Program-made: the position numbers and the translations under genes | Assembly (NCBI RefSeq): GCF_004378255.1 | Contig: NZ_SNQG01000003.1 | Coordinates: 496,001-560,000 of the forward strand | Reading direction: 5' to 3' | DNA from: Mucilaginibacter phyllosphaerae | GTDB lineage: Bacteria > Bacteroidota > Bacteroidia > Sphingobacteriales > Sphingobacteriaceae | Length of the DNA stretch: 64,000 bases | The notes under the pieces: model-generated | Told to the model about the DNA's origin: nothing | Databases searched by the model: none | The model's input: the letters and a program-made list of their open reading frames with translations, nothing else | In this document: piece after piece, positions 1 through 9,505 of the stretch | Layout of the letters: each line of letters opens with the position of its first letter | How positions within the stretch are numbered: the first letter of the stretch is position 1

Positions 1-95
1 TTGCCGGGAATGTTCAACCCTGCTATGATTTCAAAAAAGTTAGTCGTCATGTTATTGATTTTAATGGATTATAAATTATGTTCAGGTGCCTGTTT

Positions 96-431
96 TCAGG
101 GCTTTATCATATAGAGGTAGTCGTTGTAGCGTTGCGTTATATCCTCCCCCCGCTCAAACTTGCCCTTGCCGAAGTCGTACCCTTCTTCAAAGAACGCAAC
201 CCTCTTTTTCAGCAGGTTGATCTCGTACCTGTAAGTGGCGTTTATCCGCTGTTCGCCCATCGTGAAATGTTCCGTTAACAGCTTCAATTCGGCTGTCCCA
301 TCTTCCAATGCCAATAAAGGGAGTATTAAATCTTCCACGATATAGCCCTGTTCCGGTGCGCTGCTGCTATCGGCAACACATTTGAGTTTCCTGCCGTTGC
401 TTAGGGTGATGTGTATGTTAGAACGTGTCAT
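96..431 (-). CDS. Conserved hypothetical protein of mobile-element type
   Basis: A 111-residue soluble protein with no signal peptide or membrane segment. It begins MTRSNIHITLSNG and has a charged C-terminal half (KKRVAFFEEGYDFGKGKFERGED). I do not recognise a defined domain. Proteins of this kind often sit in the cargo or maintenance part of Bacteroidota conjugative elements, and it is followed on the same strand by another gene of that type. Function unknown; the gene call rests on normal composition and a clean start at 431. Confidence 0.6.
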   Translation of the reverse strand: MTRSNIHITLSNGRKLKCVADSSSAPEQGYIVEDLILPLLALEDGTAELKLLTEHFTMGEQRINATYRYEINLLKKRVAFFEEGYDFGKGKFERGEDITQRYNDYLYMIKP

Positions 432-458
432 ATTATTTTATTTGATGTGATTTTAGCC

Positions 459-950
459 TTACCCGTTGTTTGCATCCTGCAATGCCTTAATCGCTTTTTT
501 CCTTTCCAAAAGGATTTCTAATATTTCATCGTTGCTTTCGTAAGTATTGCCTTCAAAGCAATAGGTATCGCTCTCCTCGTCATACCCGCATAGTTGGTAG
601 TCTTCAGGCTCTAAAAAAACATCCGTAAATACACCATCTTTATAGGTTGCTTCGCCATAGACCATATTTCCCGGTTCGGCGTAGCGGTGAATAAACCCGA
701 TGCTGAAATGTTCGGCTATTCGCTTCATCACCTCAAAATTCGGCGACCACTTCGTTTCGTAATAAAGAATGCCGCCTTCCCATCGGGTATCGAAAAGGTA
801 TCCGCTATCCCGTTCGTTCACAAAGAGGGGTAACTGCCCTTTGCCTTCTTTCTTTTCTTTTGCAGCTATCGCTGTAAAAAGCACCTCCAAATACTCAAAT
901 TGGCTGTGTTCGCCAATAAATTCTACCGTGTTACTGCACCAGTTTGCCAT
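459..950 (-). CDS. DUF1281/YubB-like protein (Api92-like ferredoxin fold)
   Basis: 163 residues starting MANWCSNTVEFIGE, the characteristic opening of the YubB/Api92-like family found on plasmids and conjugative elements. An open frame runs 34 codons further upstream, but that extension is basic and low-complexity, so the internal ATG at 950 is preferred. The rest is acidic and aromatic-rich (WEGGILYYETKWSPNFE), typical of the family. Biochemical role unknown. With the preceding small gene it suggests that the left edge of the window is conjugative-element backbone. Confidence 0.65.
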   Translation of the reverse strand: MANWCSNTVEFIGEHSQFEYLEVLFTAIAAKEKKEGKGQLPLFVNERDSGYLFDTRWEGGILYYETKWSPNFEVMKRIAEHFSIGFIHRYAEPGNMVYGEATYKDGVFTDVFLEPEDYQLCGYDEESDTYCFEGNTYESNDEILEILLERKKAIKALQDANNG

Positions 951-1683
951 GTCTTTTTTGTTGAGTGAATAAATCTGTTTCGCATCCTTCTTCGCCTTGC
1001 CTGTCCTGATTATTATTTTTAAAAGAAAAAGGGAAAAAAGAAAGCCGCACATGGTGACCGCAGCAAGACAAAAGGAAACGGAATAAGTGCCGGAGGCTGA
1101 ATAAGGGAGGAACGAGCTTATTCATTATGCCGTAAGCTTTTGGCCTCTTCCAAAAAAGAAAACGGTCAACAATTTAGCTGCGCTTTTTACCCGTTCGCAT
1201 AAAAATTAAATCAAAAAATAGCTGGTATAAACTCCCTGGTTTATAAAGCGAACTCCTACAGAATTGGAGATGTGCCAGACTTATTACCCAGGGGAAAGCA
1301 AGTGCCTGCCTGCCGGATGAGCGGGATGAATAAGCCAGGTTAAGCGGAGCGTACGGTCTTATTCGGCAAAGCGGATGGGGCATACGGCAGGCAGGCTCTT
1401 GCAGCGCGGCCCGGAATCTGGCGAAGGAATGCAGCAAAGCAAATGGATGAGCCTGATGGGAGGGCATGGGAATGCAGCAGGGATGGCAGCGGCATCCTTC
1501 GGGAGAAGATACAGCGGATTCAGCCCGGCCCCTTTCCAATCCAAATGAGCAAGAGGGGGGCTGCCCGGATGATCCCAATTGATGAAAGAGAAAAGCAGGT
1601 AGCGCTTATCGCTTATCTTACATAAAAAAATGGCTTTTAAACGGGTAATTGCTAATGATGATTTATTCACTAACTTTGTAAAA
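951..1683. other. Gene-poor junction, about 730 bp
   Basis: No convincing gene: the open frames here are overlapping and low-complexity. Two similar inverted repeats are visible, GAATAAG (1099-1105) with CTTATTC (1117-1123), and GAATAAG (1328-1334) with CTTATTC (1358-1364). The stretch 1300-1560 is GC-rich compared with the flanks. It separates the mobile-element-like genes on the left from the metal island on the right. Confidence 0.45.
1649..1678 (+). promoter_or_regulatory. Bacteroidota-type promoter for the czc operon
   Basis: TTG at 1649-1651, a 19-base spacer and TAACTTTG at 1671-1678 fit the Bacteroidota consensus (TTTG, 17-19 bases, TAnnTTTG). Transcription would start within a few bases of the ATG at 1684, implying a leaderless or nearly leaderless mRNA. 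This also supports 1684, rather than the earlier in-frame ATG at 1630, as the start of the first gene. Confidence 0.6.
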
Positions 1684-2001
1684 ATGAAGTACCTGGCGAT
1701 CGTCTTCAGTATTTATATGACTCTACTTTCCCTGATGCCCTGTCAGGATAAGGAAGATATTGCCTCCAATTTTATTTTCAGCACTTCCTTTCATAGCAGT
1801 CATTCGGCAAAAGAGCATAGCGGCCAGGAAGTGTGCCCGCCTTTTTGTACCTGTTCGTGCTGTTCTACGGCAAGAACGCTTACATCAAAGCCCCTGACCA
1901 TCGTATTTTTTAAAATCGTTGAAAGTCAATATCCTGACAGCAAAATCTCCGCTTTACAGGACCAGCCTCTCTCCGTCTGGCAGCCCCCACAATCCGTATA
2001 A
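1684..2001 (+). CDS. DUF6660-type secreted Cys-rich protein
   Basis: 105 residues with an N-terminal signal sequence (MKYLAIVFSIYMTLLSLMPC) followed by a small periplasmic domain. It carries a dense cysteine motif (CPPFCTCSCC) and ends with a Pro-Pro near the C-terminus. Proteins of this type commonly precede CzcA/CusA pumps in Bacteroidota and are assigned to DUF6660. Role unknown; the cysteines suggest periplasmic metal binding before efflux, which is inference. It lies 82 bases upstream of czcA in the same direction. Confidence 0.7.
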   Translation: MKYLAIVFSIYMTLLSLMPCQDKEDIASNFIFSTSFHSSHSAKEHSGQEVCPPFCTCSCCSTARTLTSKPLTIVFFKIVESQYPDSKISALQDQPLSVWQPPQSV

Positions 2002-2083
2002 TCTTTCCCTATTTATTTAACTGTGCATTCTTCCTTTAAAGGGTATGAATGTGTCTTATCTATTTCATTTCAGCAATTATTAT

Positions 2084-5000
2084 ATGTTAGATGCCATTAT
2101 ACGGTTCAGCATCCGTAATAAACTGGTGATCGGCTTTTTTACCCTGGCGTTAATTGCCTGGGGTATATGGAGCACTTCTCAGATCCCGGTAGATGCTTTA
2201 CCCGATATTACCAATAACCAGGTGCAGGTTATTACCAAAGCACCTACCTTGGCCGCGCAGGAAGTGGAGCAGTTTATTACCTACCCGGTAGAACGTTCGC
2301 TGTCCAACCTGCCCAATATTACCGAAATGCGCTCTATGTCCCGTTTCGGGCTGAGTGTCATAACTATGGTTTTCAAAGAGTCCGTAGATGTTTATTTCGC
2401 CCGTCAGCTGATCGCTGAAAAGCTGAACGAGGTACAGGAGCAGATCCCCAAAGGTACCGGCAGGCCGGAGATGGCACCCGTTACCACGGGCCTCGGAGAG
2501 ATCTACCAGTACATATTACACCCTAAGAAAGGAAGCGAAAAGAAATATTCGGCGATGGACCTGCGCACGATGCAGGACTGGATCGTAGTGCGCCAGCTGT
2601 ACGGTATTGCGGGCGTTGCGGAAGTTACTGCCTTTGGCGGGGTGGCCAAACAATTCGAGGTCGCCCTCGACCCGGATAAGCTCAAGGCAATGGATGTAAC
2701 CATTCCGGAGGTATTTACCGCTTTGGAGAAAAACAACCAGAATACGGGTGGGGCTTACATAGACAAAAAACCCAATGCCTATTTTATCAGGGGTGTGGGT
2801 TTGATGTCGGGCATCCCTGATATTGAAAACACGATCATTAAACGCCAACCTAATGGTGTACCGATACTCGTAAAGAATGTCGCCAAAATACAACTGGGTT
2901 CACCGCCACGCTACGGGGCGATGACCTATAACGGCGAAAAGGAAGTGGTCGGCGGCATCGTACTAATGACGAAAGGGGCTAACAGCGCCGAAGTGGTCGG
3001 CTTAGTAAAAGAGCGCATGAAGCTGGTACAAAAGTCCTTGCCAAGTGATGTGATCATCGAGCCGTTCCTTGACCGTACTAATCTCATCAACCGCGCGATC
3101 AGTACGGTGGAGCGTAACCTGACCGAGGGCGCACTGATCGTGATTTTTGTATTGGTGCTGTTTTTAGGTAACTGGAGGGCCGGCTTAATTGTTGCCTCCG
3201 CTATCCCGTTATCGCTACTGTTCGCGCTTTCATTGATGAACCTTTTTGGTGTCTCGGCCAACCTGATGTCCTTAGGCGCGATTGATTTCGGGCTCATTGT
3301 AGATGGTGCTGTGATCATCGTAGAAGCGACCATGCACCACCTGGCATTGCGTAAAACGACTGGCCGCTTCACCCAGCAGGAAATGGATGAGGAAGTATTC
3401 CTGTCCGCATCCCGCATCCGAAACAGCGCTGCATTTGGAGAGATCATTATTTTGGTGGTATATATCCCCATCCTGACCCTTACCGGGATCGAAGGCAAGA
3501 TGTTCCGGCCAATGGCGCAAACCGTAGGTTTCGCCATCTTAGGTGCGCTGCTCTTATCACTAACCTACATCCCGATGATGTCGGCCCTTTTCCTTTCTAA
3601 AAACGCTGAACCTAAAAGGACGTTTTCTGACCGCATGATCGGCTTTTTTCAGCGCAGGTACGAACCCATCCTAAAAGCAGCTATCCGTTTCAAATACCAG
3701 GTGGTGGCAGTCGCGGTTATCCTGATGATCATTAGTGTTTTTATCTTTTCCCGAATGGGTGGTGAATTCATCCCCCAGCTGGAAGAGGGTGATTACGCTA
3801 TTGAATTTGTGCTGCCGCAGGGAACCTCCTTATCTCAAACCACCGAAACCATTATGCAGGCCGAACGGATGCTGCGCAAATACCCGGAGGTAAAAATGGT
3901 GGTGGGTAAAACCGGTAGTGCCGATGTGGCTACTGATCCGATGCCCCCCGAAGCATCTGACCTGATGGTGATCCTGAAAGACAAATCGGAATGGCCGGAT
4001 GGAAAAAGCTTTTATGAACTGGCGGACGACATGCGCAATACCCTTGCAGATATCCCCGGTGTGATCGCTGAACCCAGCCAGCCGATTCAGATGCGCTTTA
4101 ACGAACTGATGACCGGTGTTAAACAGGATGTCGCGGTAAAGATATTCGGAGAGAACCTGGATACCCTGAATTTATTGGCGGCTAAAGTAGCGCAGGCTAT
4201 AAAACCGGTACAAGGCGTAACCCAGCCACAGGTAGAGCGGGTAAGCGGCTTACCGCAGATCACGGTCAAATATGACCGGGCGCGGATGGCCAATTACGGG
4301 TTGAACATCGAAGATGTTAACCAGGTGATCAGTACCGCTTTCGCGGGCAATACCACAGGTTCTATTTATGAGAACGAACGCCGGTTTGACCTCGTGGTGC
4401 GATTGGATTCCGCCCACCGGAACGCCATTGAGAATGTAAGCGAATTATTTATTCCTACACCGGATGGAAACCAGGTTCCTTTATCGCAAGTGGCAACCGT
4501 TGCCTATGAAACCGGCCCTGCGCAGATCAGCCGTGAGAATGCCCGCAGGCGGATCGTAGTGAGCTTTAATGTGACCGGCAGGGATGTAGAAAGCGTAGTG
4601 AAAGAAGTGCAGGCCAAACTGAATACTAAAGTGCCTTTACCCACCGGATATTACTACACCTACGGGGGAACGTTCGAGAATTTGCGGCAGGCAAGCGCCA
4701 GGTTGATGATCGCCGTCCCGGCAGCGTTGCTGCTGATATTCATTTTGCTGTATTTTACCTTCAAATCCTTAAAGCAAGCGACACTGATTTTTACCGCGAT
4801 ACCCATGTCAGCTATCGGCGGTGTGTTCGCACTGTTGTTAAGGGGAATGCCGTTCAGTATTTCGGCAGGTGTGGGTTTTATAGCCTTGTTCGGCGTTGCC
4901 GTATTGAATGGCATTGTACTGATCGGTACGTTTAACCAGTTAGCCAAAGATGGCGTGGAAGATATCATGGAAAGGATCTATCAGGGTACGAAAGACAGGT

Positions 5001-6418
5001 TGCGCCCGGTATTGATGACCGCTACGGTAGCTTCTTTAGGCTTTCTGCCGATGGCGGTTTCCACCAGCGCGGGTGCAGAGGTTCAGAAACCCTTGGCAAC
5101 CGTGGTGATCGGCGGTTTACTGACGGCGACGTTGCTAACCCTGGTGGTGCTCCCTTTGCTTTACCTGATCTTTACGAAAGCCGGCAACCATTCCTGCGGG
5201 AAAGTAAAAAAGACTGTGCTGGCCTTATTGGTTTTGGGGGTTACGCTACCCGCTTTTTCGCAGACAACACAGCCGGCAACACGGATCACACTGAACGGGG
5301 CTTATGAAATGGCTATACAGAACAATCTACAACTGCGGTCGTCGGCCTTGAAGATCGATCAACGAAAGGAACTGGGTAAAACGTCATTTACGCTCCCTAA
5401 AACAGGCGTATTTGTAGAGAATGAAGACATCAACCCGCAGGATCAGAAAGGCATCCTGAAGATCGGGCTGTCGCAAAGCCTCGACTGGCCCGGACTGTAT
5501 AAGGCCCGAAAAAACCTTTTAGCGGAGCAAACCCGCTCGGCAGAATATTCCCGCGACGCGCAGGTGATGGAAGTGAAAAAGAATATTGCGGGGATCTATT
5601 ATAATTTATGGTACTATCAAAGCAAGCAAAGCTTGTGGCAAAGGCTGGACAGTATTTACGGAACATTAGCAAAAGCTGCGGTGTTAAGGGTGAAAACCGG
5701 CGAGAACGCGGGCTTGGACAGTATAGCCGCGCAGGCCAAAGCAAAAGAAACCAAAGTGCAATTGCGCCTGATCCAAAAGGATATCAAAAATCAGCAGGAA
5801 GCTTTAAAACGATTGCTCAATACCACCTCAGCCTTGCTGCCGGACAGCCTGCCGTTGAATAAGGTAATATTAGCGGGTACACAGGCCGATACCGTAGCGC
5901 ATCCCCTGTTGAAAATCCAGCAACAACAGGTAAATATTGCCGGGGCAGAGCTAAAAGTAGCCGGGCAGAGCCAGATGCCATCTTTTGAGGGCCGGTTCTT
6001 TTCGCAGCGTTTGTACGGTGTCAGCCCGCCTTATTCCGGGTTTTCGGTAACTGTGGGTATCCCTCTTTTCGGACGGGGGCAGTACCGCCACGGTATCAAG
6101 GCTGCGCAACTGGAAAAAAGTTACCAGCAAACCGTATTGACAGATCAGCAACTGGCATTCAGTACTTCTTATAACCAGGAAATCGAACAGCTGCAAAAGA
6201 ACAGCGACTTGCTGGATTATTATACCTCCACGGGCTTGAAGCAGGCGGATGCGATTATTAAAGCGGCCAACCTGTCTTACCGATCCGGCGAGATCGGCTT
6301 TGCGGAACTTTCGCAATACCTAACCCAAGCTATCGATATCCAGCGCAACTATCTCGAAGTGCTCAATGAATATAACCAGAGTGCTATTCAACTGAATTAT
6401 TATACCAACAGCAAATAA
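2084..6418 (+). CDS. czcA: CzcA-type heavy-metal RND pump fused to TolC-like outer-membrane factor
   Basis: 1444 residues from the ATG at 2084 (MLDAIIRFSIRNKLVIG); the in-frame ATG at 2045 adds a non-family extension. Residues 1-1035 are a full HME-RND proton antiporter. The TM4 motif DFGLIVDGAVIIVE near residue 400 matches the Zn/Co/Cd (CzcA) subclass rather than Cu/Ag. From about residue 1038 a second hydrophobic stretch ending LPAFSQ looks like an internal signal peptide, followed by about 400 residues of TolC/CzcC-like helical repeats ending QLNYYTNSK. One polypeptide therefore supplies both the inner-membrane pump and the outer-membrane channel. The adaptor CzcB follows 10 bases downstream. 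Metal specificity is inferred from the motif and neighbours. Confidence 0.93.
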   Translation: MLDAIIRFSIRNKLVIGFFTLALIAWGIWSTSQIPVDALPDITNNQVQVITKAPTLAAQEVEQFITYPVERSLSNLPNITEMRSMSRFGLSVITMVFKESVDVYFARQLIAEKLNEVQEQIPKGTGRPEMAPVTTGLGEIYQYILHPKKGSEKKYSAMDLRTMQDWIVVRQLYGIAGVAEVTAFGGVAKQFEVALDPDKLKAMDVTIPEVFTALEKNNQNTGGAYIDKKPNAYFIRGVGLMSGIPDIENTIIKRQPNGVPILVKNVAKIQLGSPPRYGAMTYNGEKEVVGGIVLMTKGANSAEVVGLVKERMKLVQKSLPSDVIIEPFLDRTNLINRAISTVERNLTEGALIVIFVLVLFLGNWRAGLIVASAIPLSLLFALSLMNLFGVSANLMSLGAIDFGLIVDGAVIIVEATMHHLALRKTTGRFTQQEMDEEVFLSASRIRNSAAFGEIIILVVYIPILTLTGIEGKMFRPMAQTVGFAILGALLLSLTYIPMMSALFLSKNAEPKRTFSDRMIGFFQRRYEPILKAAIRFKYQVVAVAVILMIISVFIFSRMGGEFIPQLEEGDYAIEFVLPQGTSLSQTTETIMQAERMLRKYPEVKMVVGKTGSADVATDPMPPEASDLMVILKDKSEWPDGKSFYELADDMRNTLADIPGVIAEPSQPIQMRFNELMTGVKQDVAVKIFGENLDTLNLLAAKVAQAIKPVQGVTQPQVERVSGLPQITVKYDRARMANYGLNIEDVNQVISTAFAGNTTGSIYENERRFDLVVRLDSAHRNAIENVSELFIPTPDGNQVPLSQVATVAYETGPAQISRENARRRIVVSFNVTGRDVESVVKEVQAKLNTKVPLPTGYYYTYGGTFENLRQASARLMIAVPAALLLIFILLYFTFKSLKQATLIFTAIPMSAIGGVFALLLRGMPFSISAGVGFIALFGVAVLNGIVLIGTFNQLAKDGVEDIMERIYQGTKDRLRPVLMTATVASLGFLPMAVSTSAGAEVQKPLATVVIGGLLTATLLTLVVLPLLYLIFTKAGNHSCGKVKKTVLALLVLGVTLPAFSQTTQPATRITLNGAYEMAIQNNLQLRSSALKIDQRKELGKTSFTLPKTGVFVENEDINPQDQKGILKIGLSQSLDWPGLYKARKNLLAEQTRSAEYSRDAQVMEVKKNIAGIYYNLWYYQSKQSLWQRLDSIYGTLAKAAVLRVKTGENAGLDSIAAQAKAKETKVQLRLIQKDIKNQQEALKRLLNTTSALLPDSLPLNKVILAGTQADTVAHPLLKIQQQQVNIAGAELKVAGQSQMPSFEGRFFSQRLYGVSPPYSGFSVTVGIPLFGRGQYRHGIKAAQLEKSYQQTVLTDQQLAFSTSYNQEIEQLQKNSDLLDYYTSTGLKQADAIIKAANLSYRSGEIGFAELSQYLTQAIDIQRNYLEVLNEYNQSAIQLNYYTNSK

Positions 6419-6428
6419 GATATATCCC

Positions 6429-7610
6429 ATGAAACTCATATTTAAACCCTGTATATACCTGATGCTGATGCTTATGGCAGGAATGGTTACTTCCTGTACG
6501 CAGCAGGAAAAGCCTAAAGAAGCTGATACTGAAAAAGAAGCTGCTCCTGCACAGGCAAATACAGTAAGCCTTACTACAGCCCAAATTAAAACGGCCGGCA
6601 TTGAACTGGGTAAGATAGAAATGAAGAACCTGGCCACGGCCATTAAGGCCAACGGGCTATTGTCCGTACCTAATCAGAACAAGGCTTTGGTAACTTCAGT
6701 TACCAACGGCACTATCAAAACCTTGACCGTACAGCCCGGAAACTATGTAAACAAAGGGCAGGTGATCGCCACCATATTAAATCCTGATATTGCTCAGTTA
6801 CAGCAAGCTTCGCAAACAACCCAAGCCCAATTAACACTTGCGCAGCAGGAATATGAGCGCCAGAAAGAACTGGTGGCGGGCAATGCCGCACCGCTAAAGA
6901 ACTTACAGAAAGCCGAAGCCGAACTGGCGGCATTAAAATCTACCAAGCGGTCACAGCAATTGCAGCTGTCGGCTATGGGGATCTCGCAATCTGCTACGAA
7001 CAGCGGCCGTTTGGTGACCAGTATCCCCGTGGTCGCCCCCATCAGCGGTACGGTAAGCGAAGTGTCGGCACAGATCGGTTCCAACGTGGATGCGTCCACA
7101 CCCATTGCGCAGATCGTAAACAATTCGCAGCTGCACCTCGATCTTTTTGTATTTGAAAAAGATCTGCCGAAGGTAAAGGCCGGGCAGCGCATCCACTTTA
7201 CGCTCACCAACAGCGCGGGTAAGGAGTACGACGCAAAGATCTATTCTATCGGGACGGCTTTTGCCAGCCAGTCTAAAACGATCCCTGTTCATGCGGTGGT
7301 AATGGGCGATAAAACAGGTTTGATCGAAGGGATGAATGTAACGGCCATTATCAGTATCGGTAATGCTGTTTTACCGGCGGTGCCCTCAGAAGCTATCGTA
7401 AGCAACGGCGGGCAGGATTATATTTTTATGGTAAAGAAACAGGACGCCAAAGAAACGCTTTTTGAGCGTGTACCGGTAGCTAAGGGAGTTTCCGATATCG
7501 GGTTTACCGAGATAACGCCGGTAAAGAACCTGAAACCGGGTTCTACTATCGTGATCAAAAAAACATTCTTTGTCCTGGCTAAAATGGTGAATACCGGGGA
7601 GGAGGAATAG
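6429..7610 (+). CDS. czcB: RND efflux periplasmic adaptor (CzcB-type lipoprotein)
   Basis: 393 residues. The N-terminus is a lipoprotein signal with the lipobox ending at Cys23 (GMVTSC). It is followed by a membrane-fusion-protein body: a lipoyl/biotinyl-like segment (VQPGNYVNKGQVIATI), a coiled-coil hairpin of Gln/Ala-rich heptads around residues 115-165, the second half of the lipoyl domain (VVAPISGTVSEV) and a beta-barrel region. It would bridge CzcA with its fused outer-membrane domain. No CPMHP metal-binding motif is present, unlike the two adaptors at 42.5-45.0 kb. A Fur-family gene begins 3 bases after its stop. Confidence 0.92.
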   Translation: MKLIFKPCIYLMLMLMAGMVTSCTQQEKPKEADTEKEAAPAQANTVSLTTAQIKTAGIELGKIEMKNLATAIKANGLLSVPNQNKALVTSVTNGTIKTLTVQPGNYVNKGQVIATILNPDIAQLQQASQTTQAQLTLAQQEYERQKELVAGNAAPLKNLQKAEAELAALKSTKRSQQLQLSAMGISQSATNSGRLVTSIPVVAPISGTVSEVSAQIGSNVDASTPIAQIVNNSQLHLDLFVFEKDLPKVKAGQRIHFTLTNSAGKEYDAKIYSIGTAFASQSKTIPVHAVVMGDKTGLIEGMNVTAIISIGNAVLPAVPSEAIVSNGGQDYIFMVKKQDAKETLFERVPVAKGVSDIGFTEITPVKNLKPGSTIVIKKTFFVLAKMVNTGEEE

Positions 7611-7613
7611 GTA

Positions 7614-8036
7614 ATGAAAGAACTGGAAAGTCAGCTTATTGAAAAACAGATCAAACCGACGGCTATGCGGCTTGTTGTGCTGGATTTTTTGGTGAAACAG
7701 GAAAACGCGGTCAGTCTTACGGATATTGAACTAAACCTGGATAAAACAGACCGGGTAACCTTGTACAGGAGTATTAAAACTTTTGAAGAACATGGTTTGG
7801 TACACCGGATAGATGACGGAACGGGTACTACCAAGTTTGCCTTATGCCAGCCATCCTGTACGGTAGAAGGGCACCATGACCTGCACGTACATTTCTATTG
7901 CACGGTTTGCGAAGAAACACATTGTTTACCCAAAACACAGATTCCGGAGGTAAGGCTTCCGGCAGGATACGAAAGAGAGGAAACCAGCCTGCTGGTGAAA
8001 GGGGTTTGCGCGGAATGCAAAAGGACATATGCCTGA
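7614..8036 (+). CDS. Fur-family metal-responsive repressor
   Basis: 140 residues. The N-terminal winged helix has the recognition-helix segment RVTLYRSIKTFEEHGLVHR. The C-terminal dimerisation domain has HHDLHVHFYCTVC, with the paired cysteines C96/C99 and C132/C135 that form the structural zinc site of the family. The gene is translationally coupled to czcB (3-base gap) in a zinc/cadmium-type efflux operon, so a zinc-sensing (Zur-like) or general divalent-metal role is likely. The effector metal cannot be read from sequence. Confidence 0.9.
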   Translation: MKELESQLIEKQIKPTAMRLVVLDFLVKQENAVSLTDIELNLDKTDRVTLYRSIKTFEEHGLVHRIDDGTGTTKFALCQPSCTVEGHHDLHVHFYCTVCEETHCLPKTQIPEVRLPAGYEREETSLLVKGVCAECKRTYA

Positions 8037-8074
8037 TAGAACAGGTTAAATTACTGGTGAATTAAATTGTTAAC

Positions 8075-9406
8075 ATGCACATTCTGCTCATTACAGGACA
8101 ATTCTTATTAAGCCTGTCGCTATTGGTCGTGGTCCATGAACTGGGGCATTTCCTGGCTGCTAAAGCTTTCGGGATACGGGTAGAGAAATTCTACCTGTTT
8201 TTCGATGCCTGGGGATTCAGCCTGTTTAAATTTTCTTATAAAGGCACCCTGTATGGAATAGGCTGGCTTCCCTTGGGAGGGTATATCAAAATGGCTGGTG
8301 TATTTGAAGATACAGAAGGAGCAAATACGAAGGGTGATGACCATGATGGTTTTTATACCAAACCGGTCTGGCAGCGCCTGGTTGTGATGTCCGGAGGGGT
8401 TATCATGAACATGGCCGTTGCTATACTGATCTTTTCATCACTTTCCGTTAAATATGGAAGTGGTTACATGCAGAAGATCAAAGCTGATTTTGGGATCATT
8501 CCTGCTGACGTTGGCAAAAAAGCCGGGTTATTGCCCGGTGACAGGATTATAGAGGTAAATGAAGATACGCTTTATTACCAGGATGAATTAACGAGCACCC
8601 GGATTTTGAAGGGAAATACCCTGCTCACGGTGGTGCGCTCGAAAGGAAAAGAGCGTATTCATTTGCATCTCAATGTTTCACCTGCTACGATCAGGTTGCT
8701 CGCTGATAAAGCGCCTACTGAGTTTTTTAAGATAGGAACACCATTTAAGATCGACTCCGTTTATTCCAACAGCGACCTTAAAGCCGCCGGATTCAGTAAA
8801 AGCGATAAGATAACCGCGGTTAACGGAAAGCCGGTAAACTACTATGAAGAGTTCATGGTAAAGCTTCGGGAAAATAAAGACAAACCTTTATTGCTGACGG
8901 TTGTCCATGACGGCAAGACCAGCCAGGTAGAAGCGCATCGAGATAAGGACGGACATATCGGGTTTTCGTTGGAAGCGGTACATCCGCCCGAAACAAAGCC
9001 GGTTCAGGTCACTTTACCGCAATCTGTATCCTTCGGCGCAGACCGTACCTGGTCGGTGTTTTCTGAAAATGCGCGTGGCGTTAAAGACATTCTGCAAGGC
9101 AGGGTGAAAGCGGCTGATGCGCTTACCGGGCCGGTAGGTATCGCTCTTCTTTTTGGCGAAGTCCCGGACTGGAAAAGATTTTGGGGGTTGATCGCGGTTT
9201 TATCAACAGCGCTTGCTTTTATTAACCTGATGCCGGTACCCGTTTTAGACGGCGGGCAAGTCCTGCTTTTAGCTATTGAAGCCCTTCGCGGAAAACGACT
9301 GAAACCGGTTGTAATCGAATATAGCCAAATGGCGGGATTAATCCTGTTAGGCCTGTTATCCCTATTTGTGATCTATAACGATATTACGAGACTGATTATG
9401 AAATGA
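8075..9406 (+). CDS. rseP: RseP-like site-2 zinc metalloprotease
   Basis: 443 residues. HELGH at residues 21-25 in the first transmembrane helix gives the zinc ligands and catalytic Glu. Two PDZ-like segments follow (AGLLPGDRIIEVN and AGFSKSDKITAVNGKPV), and the C-terminal membrane motif PVPVLDGG near residue 390 completes the M50 active site. This is full length for RseP/YaeL, which cleaves transmembrane anti-sigma factors or signal peptides within the membrane. It lies 38 bases after the Fur-family gene and before a P-type ATPase, with no anti-sigma gene nearby. It is probably an accessory paralogue; its substrate is unknown. Confidence 0.88.
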   Translation: MHILLITGQFLLSLSLLVVVHELGHFLAAKAFGIRVEKFYLFFDAWGFSLFKFSYKGTLYGIGWLPLGGYIKMAGVFEDTEGANTKGDDHDGFYTKPVWQRLVVMSGGVIMNMAVAILIFSSLSVKYGSGYMQKIKADFGIIPADVGKKAGLLPGDRIIEVNEDTLYYQDELTSTRILKGNTLLTVVRSKGKERIHLHLNVSPATIRLLADKAPTEFFKIGTPFKIDSVYSNSDLKAAGFSKSDKITAVNGKPVNYYEEFMVKLRENKDKPLLLTVVHDGKTSQVEAHRDKDGHIGFSLEAVHPPETKPVQVTLPQSVSFGADRTWSVFSENARGVKDILQGRVKAADALTGPVGIALLFGEVPDWKRFWGLIAVLSTALAFINLMPVPVLDGGQVLLLAIEALRGKRLKPVVIEYSQMAGLILLGLLSLFVIYNDITRLIMK

Positions 9407-9505
9407 TCACTGAAAAATAGCTTCGGTAAAAAGATTGCAATACAGTTGCAGCCCTAACCGGCTTAAATTTGTTTGAAAATATACATCCCACTATCCCATC
9501 ATATA

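Noticed and set aside
1174..1670. Overlapping minus-strand frames of 100-134 residues
   Set aside because: They overlap one another in different frames, are Pro/Ser/Cys-rich low-complexity, and match no family; more likely non-coding GC-rich DNA.
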